64,000 nt of DNA from Heracleum sosnowskyi (taxonomy: Eukaryota; Streptophyta; Magnoliopsida; Apiales; Apiaceae). Below the pieces are notes generated by a model, which was not told the origin of the DNA, did not search any database, and was given only the letters and a program-made list of their open reading frames with translations. Location of the stretch: assembly GCA_030848705.1 (NCBI GenBank), contig CM061238.1:28240655-28304654 (forward strand). The letters run 5' to 3'. Positions 55,691 to 64,000 of the stretch are shown here, piece by piece. Within the stretch, counting starts at the first letter, position 1, and each line of letters opens with the position of its first letter. Both the position numbers and the translations under genes were made by a program.

Positions 55691-57296
55691 GATCTCCTAT
55701 TCCTTAGGAGCACGAAATTACCCTTAAAATAAGGACTTCTAGGCCTGATAAAACGTCATGGGTGGGATAATTACAACAAATATATGATTTATATCAAGTA
55801 TATTGGATAAACATCAAATATATGAGGATTTATGAGTGTTAGTGATGGAATAGGATTAGGAAACTAGAAAGCTCAGCTATAAGTGTTTGGATCAGTCATA
55901 ACTCTTGAATGGATTATCTTGAGGTGGCTGAATTGGCAAGAAAGGAGAGGTTTAACCAAAAAGAACTACATGGGGCTTGATTTCTATAAATAGGATATGT
56001 AGGCATTGACAAAGGGGTTGGATTTTCACTTTCTATACACATAAGGCACGTGTACCTTAGGTGATACTTTTTCCGGTAAATTGGCTGGACGAGTAGGATT
56101 TACTCAGCCCTTTTTATCCGGTGGCTTTGTCAACTCAGCCCAAAACACTGTTTCTATTACTCTATTCCTCTATCGAGCTTCAGGTTTCCAGTTGTGAACC
56201 TACAGCTCTTTCCGATAACCAAGAATGAATTATTCAAATATTCCAGCGAGATTCTCTCATTGTGTTGTTACCAAATTCCTTTCACAACAGCTTTCACCCC
56301 AAACACGAATGTATTCACCCTTTCCCACACCCATTTATTTCGTGTAATTCACAAACTCCAACAAAACAAACCCACCATCACACATTGATCTATACTCCAT
56401 GTGTTAAACACTCGTTTTAAAACCTCCGTTACTGTGTCATTTGTTCCAGTAGCTACTAAGTGTTGCAGCCCCACAGCCTCCTATACCTACAGAATGAGAA
56501 ATAGCAATGTCACATATCCCAAAATAAATCCTAAATTTGAGAAAAATATTTTCCCTAAATAATCACAGAGAATATTTAAATTAAATAACGTGGATGGGAG
56601 GACTCGAATCTGAGTCCCTCCATAAATCGAGCTCTAATACCATGTTAATAACCAGTCACTCTAAAATATTAAGCATTAAGGTGTCAGCGAAAAGGACCCA
56701 ACAGAATCTTATACTCTTATACTATTATATTATTCAACAATAGAGACCAGGTGGGTAGTTTAAACATGAATTTCGTTTAGAGGAAGTTGACAGTGTCATT
56801 GCAGCCTTTTCTGCAAAGTTTATATAATTGAAATTTTAATAGGGAAGTTGTAAGGAGTATTTTTTCTTAGCAATGCATGAATAGGCCTGATAAGAAAATA
56901 AGAAGGAAAAGTTTATGTATACCTTTTTTCACACAATATTATATCCGGGTATTATATTGATTAATCTCCGTTTTCGTGAAGCTATAGGTCAAGCAAGGCA
57001 GCCTGACATCGCGTGAATGTCTGTTTGAGGTCGCATTAGTTTTTGGGAAGTAAATGAAGGCTATAGCTTTAAGTAGTATAAGATATTAAGCTGATTGCAG
57101 GAAGCACTTCAACTGAGTCCAGAAAGAATCATGGATTTGGCCCAAATGTCTAAAGCTGTATATTACTATCGAGTTATAGCTTGGTAACATTTGCGATTAA
57201 CATTCCAGTTTTCCTAGCCGGGAAAAGTGTCAGTTCAGACGTACATATGGGGGAAAATGTCATGTGTGGAAAGTACATATAGTTTGAGTCGGGTAT
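55691..57296. repeat. Flank copy B (uninterrupted)
   Basis: It matches 6077-7610 plus 12007-12119, and ends GGGTAT at the Tat LTR just as copy A does. It lacks the Sirevirus and S1 insertions, so it shows the empty sites for both. Divergence from copy A (dozens of substitutions and small indels) is larger than LTR divergence of the young elements. Confidence 0.88.
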
Positions 57297-58208
57297 TGTT
57301 ATAGCCAAAATTCGGTATTGGGTTTTTAGGTTAGATTCGGGTTAAGTAGAATTCAATTGGAGATATCCAAGATGTAATTAGAGTTATAATTAATATAAAG
57401 ATAGGTAAGAGCTTACCCTCGTAGGGGTAAGGATGCCCCCCTTTAACGTCCACCCCTTGAGGGCGCGCCCTCTTGATTTGAAAGATAACTTCATTGACTT
57501 GACACTGGTAAGATATTGAAGAATTCTCCCTTAGGATGTGCCCTAAGGGAGGGATGCCCGTGGTTGAAGACCTCCAGGGGTTTTACCCGATGATTGAAGG
57601 CCTCCTCCTGTATTCAATGGGCGCGTCCTCATTGGGGATGTGGGGTGAACCTTGGTGTGTGCTTTGGGAGCTTTGTTCATGTACTCAATGGCCGCGTCCT
57701 CATTGGGGAACTTTGGAGTAATCCTGCACTTTGCACCCAAACGCTTGGGATCACTTGTCCTACAATCTGGTGGGTGCTTCTCATTCGGGGGACAAGGATG
57801 CGTCTGACATTTGGGGCAAGTCATGGCTATACCTGCGTCTATGAATTATGTTCTTGGGCCTTTGTGACTAGGCCTCATCGTTGGACATATCTAAAGCGAG
57901 TCAGAGTCTAATTATGGAAGACGATGGAAGACTTTTCATGGGCTTCGGAAATCAGAGACCAAACCCATGGAGGTAACTTTTTTTCCAAGAACTACGTTGG
58001 CTTGATCTCCTATATAAAGGGGTACGTAGGCACATTGTAAGGTGTCGAAAGTTGAGAACTCTAAGGCAGCCATCACAAACCCTAAGCAATCTCAGCCACC
58101 AATTAAACACAACCACCATACTCCGCGGTGAATTCATCACTCAAGAACCACCGTTGTAGATCTTGATTCCGACGACACAGCTCGAACTTTGTTACTACCA
58201 AATTGCTC
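57297..58208 (+). repeat. Tat LTR copy C, missing its last few bases and an internal 80 bp
   Basis: It begins TGTTATAGCCAAAATTCGG with the same upstream flank as the 5' LTR at 12120. It lacks about 80 bases near 57850 (present at 26050-26130) and diverges from the LTR at ACCAAATTGCTC instead of reaching GTTAACA. It holds a GC palindrome at 57459-57472. Confidence 0.88.
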
Positions 58209-58751
58209 GTAGATATCATATATGCTTTCGATGTACAAGTTGATCTAGTCGTCGGGGTGGAGGGGGTTTGATCCTTTGCCACTAAGCTCTCTCATTCGAA
58301 ATGACACTGAATTTTAATGCTATTGGAAATTTCTAGTGGAGCCTCTATGTTTATTCTTGCTCTTGCAGCAGTATCATGAATTAAATAGCAGTATATAGAG
58401 ATCAAGTAAAGGTAGCTAAACTTCTTATCTTTTAAGGGAAGATAAAGGAATTTACTTGACTGAGCACACAACTATGTTGTTTACCCGAGGTCTCATGTTT
58501 GCAGCAGTACTTTGATGCATATACTTGGTGGTTGCTGCTATTTCTTTCGCGTATACTGTCCTCATGTCCTGCATCAGCTCAATAAATGTATCATGCATAG
58601 CATTGCTCAATTTCTTTCATTGGTGACCCACCCGTGTTATATATACTACATACTTCATGTGCAAGAACGGGACACGTGCATTTATCTCTCAGTGTCTCTT
58701 AGCTATGCTCCACAGTAACCAGTGTTGGCTATGTGTCCATGAGATGCCCAG
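58209..58751 (+). other. Intron-like DNA preceding the synthetase exon
   Basis: AT-rich, T-rich before the CAG at 58749-58751; no coding match recognised. Confidence 0.45.
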
Positions 58752-58880
58752 GTTCTTATTGGGCTGCTGTGTTGGATGATAGACAGGGCCTTAGTTATCC
58801 TGCAGATCTTAATCTCGGAGGCGCTGATCAGCACCGGGGGTGGTTTCAGAGTTCATTTTTGACGAGTGTTGCTACGAGAG
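58752..58880 (+). pseudogene. Organellar isoleucyl-tRNA synthetase exon (OVA2-type), isolated
   Basis: From a CAG acceptor the reading is (G)SYWAAVLDDRQGLSYPADL, then GGADQHRGWFQSSFLTSVAT and a donor AGAG|GTAATA at 58881. The passage with D-Q-H-R-G-W-F-Q-S-S is a strong signature of class I isoleucyl-tRNA synthetases of bacterial/organellar type, located before the KMSKS loop. The enzyme charges tRNA-Ile in chloroplasts and mitochondria. The expected exon with KMSKS does not follow; substitutions (LGGAD where family members have LEG(T/S)D) also suggest decay. No frameshift within this exon. Confidence 0.83.
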
Positions 58881-59604
58881 GTAATAGTAATATTCTAGCA
58901 TTATATAAGAATTGATACTTTAAGTCTATCTGTGTTAATTCTATAGAATTGATATTCTATCTGGAATGAAAAGATTCATTATCAAGTATTTTACTTGTGC
59001 CTTCGGCAGCACTCCCAAATTATTTTTTTGTAATTATGTTACTGCTAAATCTCCCATTAGACAAGTGGGCACAGATTAGTAGTCTGACTGTTAGATGTTG
59101 ATAATCTTAAACCATTATTAAACGACATGTGATACTGACAGAAACATCCAACTTAAATGACATATATAGAAATCTGAGAGGAACTTTGCGCTTACAATTG
59201 GGAAATTTATATGATCGGGAAGTATGTTCCAGCTCTTTCCATTTATGCTGAGTACAGTATGTTAAGAATTTTGATAACTATGACTATTCTTTTGCATAGC
59301 TCTACTCTTTGCATACTGGAGAACCCCTTTATAACTTATATCTGCAACTTTTTTGATTATTTATCTGATGCTAAATTATTACATGCTGAATAATCAATCT
59401 GCAGTCCCCTTTATGCTCAAACACAGAAATATGCTTATTGCACTAGTTCTCTTGGTCAAATTATTGTCTGCAGATATATGATAAGAAAATTTGGCAAATA
59501 ATTCTATGGAGTTCCTGACTTGATAGATTTTCTTATGCTTTTCTTGCAGGCTGATTATGCTAACTTAGTGTTCTTTTTTATTAGAGAATTCTGTAAGTCG
59601 AGTT
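58881..59604 (+). other. Intron or deletion remnant of the synthetase pseudogene
   Basis: AT-rich. Because the coding between the two recognised exons (KMSKS loop, anticodon-binding domain) is hundreds of codons in the family, most of the gene has been lost here. Confidence 0.55.
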
Positions 59605-59783
59605 ATAGCCAAAGCCGACAACTGAGGTAAACAGAACCCTGGAAGCTGCTGGTACTGGAAAGTTGATTGGTTCTAGTTTAGAAGCAAAGGTCTACCTGTA
59701 TGTATTTGATGAAAGTATAGCTGCTAGATTGTAAAACCAAAAATGATGAGGACACATTGTACCGAATATTCATTACATTGCAG
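59605..59783 (+). pseudogene. Isoleucyl-tRNA synthetase C-terminal exon, frameshifted
   Basis: The first part reads EVNRTLEAAGTGKLIGSSLE and AKVYLYVFDESIAARL; a stop/shift at about 59733 is followed in another frame by KTKNDEDTLYRIFITLQ up to CAG|GTATGC. Both match the C-terminal region of the organellar enzyme (EVNKVLE.AR..KLIGSSLEAKVY pattern, then the ..ND.DTL.RIFITSQ pattern). The order and exon-edge position before the next exon at 60165 agree with a normal gene structure. Confidence 0.8.
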
Positions 59784-60164
59784 GTATGCAATCAAACTTG
59801 CCTTTCCATTTGATCCAGTTTATGCAATATTGTTTCCTCTGACACATTTACACATTTACTTTAGCATTTGGATGTGCCTCATGTATAACTTGCTTGTTAT
59901 AACATTAGAAAGAATGAGCATTTCATCCAGTGCTGGCGCAAACACAATGATTGAAGTAGGCACCACCTGCACCAGGCTTGACTGTTGTGTGTGAACTATT
60001 GCATTAGATTTCCTCTGCTGCCATGTAAAATACTTAAACTTTGAAGACAAAGCGTAATCCTACAAGTACTCGGAATCATGTAACCTTTCCTATAGTTGTC
60101 TACCTCACAAAGCAATTGCTCAAGAATATCTGATAAAAGCATCCATCTGAATTGTGATCTTCAG
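59784..60164 (+). other. Intron between synthetase pseudo-exons
   Basis: It begins GTATGCAATC and ends TCTTCAG, T-rich before the acceptor; no other content seen. Confidence 0.6.
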
Positions 60165-60220
60165 GTGGAGATTATTTCATTCTTGGGCAATGCACACACT
60201 GGAAATATTCCCTGCACCAG
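60165..60220 (+). pseudogene. Isoleucyl-tRNA synthetase next exon, cut by a solo LTR
   Basis: VEIISFLGNAHTGNIPCT reads directly after the acceptor and continues past the insertion at 61528 as REYLIIG, matching the family pattern VEV..SL.N..T..IPYTGEY. A stop (TAG) follows near 61544. This shows the LTR inserted into an already isolated or decaying gene copy, or helped kill it. Confidence 0.78.
60216..60220. repeat. TSD of solo LTR S3, left (ACCAG)
   Basis: ACCAG at 60216-60220 versus ACTAG at 61528-61532: four of five bases match, one transition since insertion. Confidence 0.75.
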
Positions 60221-61527
60221 TGTAATATCCCGTAATTTTTAGATTAATAATAATAAAAGAATAATAGAAATAAAGAATTAAAATTGGAAAAAAAGAATAG
60301 GATTTAAAATTTAATTAGATTGATGGGCCTAAAATATGGATCAGATTTAAGTTCGGATAAGTACTAGGTTTGGACTTGAGGTTTTGTAAGGCTATATAAT
60401 ACCATTGTTTTTCTTCTTCATCCCTGTGTGTAAAATTCGTAGATCTCCTCTATACAGAAATCAGCAGTATTTAAAATTCGTAATAAATTCATCGTAAGTC
60501 GGAATTTGATGATTCTGGACTTTTCTGAAAGCTATTTCAATTTCCTACAACTTCTATTTCATAGTATGTTTCCATATTATGCTCTGAACTGTTCTTAAAA
60601 TCACAAAACATATTCAGATCTCGGTTTTTCGGTTTCTGTTCAAGTTCAGCGGACGTTTTATTCAATTCCCGATTCGTTATAAGTCCGATTTTGATGAGTC
60701 ATACCTTTTCGGAAAGGTATTTTCATTCTGTACAACTTTAGTCCTTTGAGTTTTTCATGAAAACATCGTTTAGAGGGTCAAAATGAGTAAATACAGTTCT
60801 GGTCAGAAATGGGTACGTGCTATAGGATGATTTGATTCTTGATTTTTCGCATTGAGGTAAGTTTCTGATTGATTTATCTAGTATTTTCGAAACTATGTGT
60901 TGTGTGTGTGTTATGATTATATAAACTTGGGCTTAGTGATGATATATTTTGATGTGATGTGTATTATTGTATATGTGTTATGTGTAAGCAATAATAGTTT
61001 TGAGATTCTGATTTGTGCCATGGTTTTTGAAAATATCGAATAAGAATAAGGACCGTTATCACCGGGTTGTAGTGGTCGTGGCATGAATTGTGGGTTTCGA
61101 GTTATTGTTGTTTATGTGGTTATGTGGTGTCGTATCGTATCGTATCGTATCGAATAAGAAAAAGAATATGAATGTGTATCGAAATTATGTATCGTATAAT
61201 GTTATTGTATCGTATTGAATATTGTATTCTGTTTTGTATATACATGTTATTTGCCCGACTAGTTGGCTCGATTGGTTTCTTGCTGGGCTGTATGGCTCAT
61301 TCCTTACAATTTTCAGGTTCGGTGTGACTCAAGTGGGATAGCTTTGGAATTCGAGGATCTTAGGTTCGGAATAGATTGGCTTGGATTGTCATCGTTAGTT
61401 GCGCTTTTGTAATTGTTAGCTTTGTATAGAACTTTGTCACGCTTCCGTCTGTAATTATCATTGAAATATAGTACTTTATTTAAGTTTTGTATTTAGATTT
61501 AATAGTCCGAAAAGTCAGGCTGTTACA
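60221..61527 (+). mobile_element. Solo LTR S3 (1307 bp), gypsy-type ends
   Basis: It starts TGTAATATCCCGTAATTTT and ends GTCAGGCTGTTACA. A TATA-like GGCTATATAATACC at about 60391 and CTTCTTCATCCC downstream suggest a + orientation. A (TATCG)n run is at 61133-61153. The family differs from S1 and S2; no internal sequence is present. Confidence 0.82.
61126..61165. repeat. Pentanucleotide (GTATC)n run in S3
   Basis: Five or so copies of GTATC in tandem, with further scattered GTATCGTAT up to 61235. Confidence 0.8.
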
Positions 61528-61560
61528 ACTAGAGAGTATTTAATAATAGGATAGAACAAA
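61528..61560 (+). pseudogene. Continuation of the interrupted synthetase exon
   Basis: ACT AGA GAG TAT TTA ATA ATA GGA TAG gives TREYLIIG and a stop, in frame with 60165-60220 once S3 and one TSD are removed. Confidence 0.72.
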
Positions 61561-64000
61561 ACTTATGGCAGCATGCAAGGGCACAACTAGTAATACATGT
61601 GAAAATTATCTGGAATTAAAACGAAATTATATTGGGTGCTGATATATGCATACCCTAAACTTAAATTTATGGTTACACCCTCTTAATAATGTTTTAACTA
61701 AACTACCATCGTTTACACATGCTTCAAAACATCAGAAAAGTTTTTGTAAATCATTACCTTGACTGTGATTCAACTTTCAAGAATGAGTTGAGTGCGATAT
61801 CAGAACGTAGAAGTAAAATTATTTTTATTAATAATATTTTTTTCTTTTTAACATAAGCATTAACATCCTTATAAAATTCAAATATATAAATTTACATGTT
61901 TTTTTTTCTTAAAATTAGAACACCAATATATTTAAGGGTTATTTCAATAATACCCCCGTTGTAGAAACTTTTGTGTAAAAATATTGTCTTTAAAATTTTG
62001 CAAAAACAACTTTTTTCAAAAAATTACAAAAAAAAAAAATCAAATCATATATACTACATTAAAAATTTTGGTACCTGTTTTTTGGTACGGTACTTGACTT
62101 ATTTAATTGTATTTAACAAAATATTTTATTACTATCATATAATAGCCGAAACATTAAAATTTTTGATTTCCGGTTTTCGGTCATTTATCTTAATTAAAAA
62201 TAAATTAATAATACAAAATTAGTAACTAGCTAATTGCGTTTAATAATTAAAACATATTTTTTTCTAACAAAATCTACTCATTTTCCAAATATATCACGAA
62301 CAATTATCTTTTTTAATTAAAACATATTATCTTTTTATATATGTTCTCACTTCCCAAAATATCAGGTGTAACCTTTACTTATTTATTTTAAAACATATTT
62401 TAATATTTTTAATTGTTTAAAAAATATTACCTATTTTAACATGCCTACGTAATTATAATTAAAACAAAGTCCGTGTTTCGCACGGATAATAAGCTAGTTA
62501 CTACTTAAATTGTGAAGGAAGAAAAAAAAATCATTATTTTGGTTTCCATTTGTTAAAAACTAAATTTGTAAGTACAAAAGATTTGAAAATTTTGAAATTA
62601 GAAAAGAACCTAATTTGAAGAATTGTATTATGCTACTATCCTATTTTCGAACACAAAATACATTTGTAAATGTATTTATATTGAATCCGAGGAATCGTTA
62701 AGTTAATATAAAACAACTTGTTGATCTTTATTCTATGCTCATAAAAGTTTCACTATTCAGAAATATTATTAGATTGTAAAAAATACAAATGATCTTCTAA
62801 TCTAGCATCGTCGCGAATATTGTCGAACAACGTAACGTAAGTGTACACCTAAACGGAATGAAAAGAGGTGGATCTCAAATATTGTATCCGTTGAGCTGGA
62901 ATAAAAGAGCTGTATTAAGTAGTGAATACAGACAGCATCAAGAGTAGAATAGTCAAGGAGGATGTAATTATGGTACCGCACACTCCTTGTCTAAATAAGT
63001 AAATTATCATAATTGACACTGATTTCTATAATTAGCTACAGCTTGCCATAGGAAACATTTATACTCTGTTGTCTGTTCCACCTTTTCTTTCCTAGTTGTA
63101 TTCAATCTTATTACGCGTAGTAGCTTGTACGAGTACATAATTATATCAAAAATAAAATAAAATCAGGTCATACGGATTACACGCTAACATTTCTGCAACC
63201 CCAATTTTACTAAAATTGTATATTCAAATTTGTAATTTTTACTTATTTTTCCTATTTAAAAAAAGGATTTAGGAAACCGAATAATAAGTTAACAATGGTA
63301 AAACCAAGATTGTATTAAACCGCGTAGAAAATCAAACTTGATTTGATATCATGTTAAATAATCAGTTGCTCTAAAACTTTTAGAATAAGGATAATACCAG
63401 TATCATATTATATCTTTATGAGAATAGAATTTCATCATGTGATTCTCAACTTGAAGTGTTTACAAAGAAACCATAATTATAATCATCATTTATCAGCTGT
63501 ATCAATCATAAAACACACATTCGCACTGAATAACTGCAAAACAACTTTCTCAAAATCTTTGCATTGAACCTGATTTTGTAGATAATTTTCGCGATAATTT
63601 CGATTTGAACCAATACCTAAATGCTCACATTTTCAATGCTAGAAAGTGCTAAAAATCAGCTAGTCAAGCATCATGCACAAAGAAAGACTATGCGATGAAT
63701 TTTGACCATCACTATACTGCACATCGGTGGTCCAATTCCAATATTCGTAACGTAACCCAATTTTAGTAGTGGCCGAACAAACCACAATGTAGCACCCAAT
63801 TTTTCGATTAACCAATCTTTCATAACACAAACTAAATTAAACAAAACAACAAATCTAAAATTGAATTACCAAAGTGCTTTACTATTGCGATGGATAAAAT
63901 TCAGCCCCCGTAGATCTATGTTAGGGTGGATAAAGTTCGGACACCACTTTTCGATTAAACTATCGACTTCATACACAAAATTCCGAAAATATTTTGAAAC
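61561..64000. other. AT-rich intergenic DNA, no gene recognised
   Basis: Contains A/T runs (62028-62040 and others). A stretch at 63330-63420 resembles the flank unit around 7045-7150 (ATCATGTTAAATAATCAGTTGCTCTAAAAC), so it is probably a remnant of the same repeat. No ORF above 83 codons and none with recognisable features. Confidence 0.55.
62470..62497 (+). mobile_element. Helitron-like 3' terminus
   Basis: A short hairpin TCCGTG-TTTCG-CACGGA (62470-62486) is followed eight bases later by CTAG (62494-62497) and then T, the arrangement of plant Helitron 3' ends (hairpin then CTRR, inserted before T). The 5' end (TC after A) could not be located, so only the terminus is claimed. Confidence 0.55.

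Overview
This window is a plant nuclear, gene-poor, transposable-element-dense region, almost certainly from a eudicot (AT-rich, Sirevirus, Tat, Athila and chromovirus LTR elements, a broken organellar isoleucyl-tRNA synthetase gene). The exact family of plant cannot be fixed from the sequence. I see no intact host gene, no rRNA or tRNA gene and no CRISPR array. Nearly everything is LTR retrotransposon sequence, and the element ends, target-site duplications (TSDs), primer-binding sites (PBS) and polypurine tracts (PPT) let the nesting be read directly.

Layout. (1) 1-6076: right end of a Copia/Sirevirus-like element: end of pol (RNase H), a 1163-codon extra 'envelope-like' ORF, PPT and 3' LTR. 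(2) 6077-12119: a unique-looking 1.6 kb flank interrupted by a 4.4 kb solo LTR (7611-12006, TSD GTAAC). The same flank, uninterrupted, recurs at 55691-57296, and both copies run into the same Tat LTR. (3) 12120-51834: a Ty3/gypsy Tat-lineage element on the + strand (gag, protease, RT, RNase H, archaeal-type RNase H, integrase, then a spliced antisense gene, then 3' LTR). It has been bombed by three nested insertions: an Athila-type tandem complex inside its 5' LTR (12562-25933, TSD CACCC; this itself holds a solo LTR at 18157-22019, TSD TTGAA); a 13.2 kb chromovirus-type element with 4471-bp LTRs (29346-42532, TSD GTTAC); and a 961-bp palindromic miniature retrotransposon (43440-44400, TSD CTTAA). 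Removing the nested elements restores the Tat reading frame at the RT insertion, and the Athila gag frame across its solo LTR. (4) 51835-55690: short Tat 5' internal remnant, AT-rich DNA, and a LINE-type RNase H pseudogene. (5) 55691-58208: second copy of the flank plus Tat LTR. (6) 58752-61560: degraded exons of an organellar isoleucyl-tRNA synthetase (OVA2-type) with a solo LTR (60221-61527) inserted in one exon. (7) 61533-64000: AT-rich DNA with a Helitron-like 3' end.

The most unusual signals are: a symmetrical head-to-head miniature LTR retrotransposon that integrated as one unit; short GC-rich palindromes (about AGGRCGCGYCCT) scattered through coding, intronic, untranslated and LTR sequence of the Tat element; analogous family-specific short motifs in the Sirevirus (AAACTCTGA, forming hairpins) and Athila (GCGCGGGCGCGCT plus ATGAACAGT) elements; and a chromovirus with almost identical LTRs but a ruined pol, implying recent trans-mobilisation.
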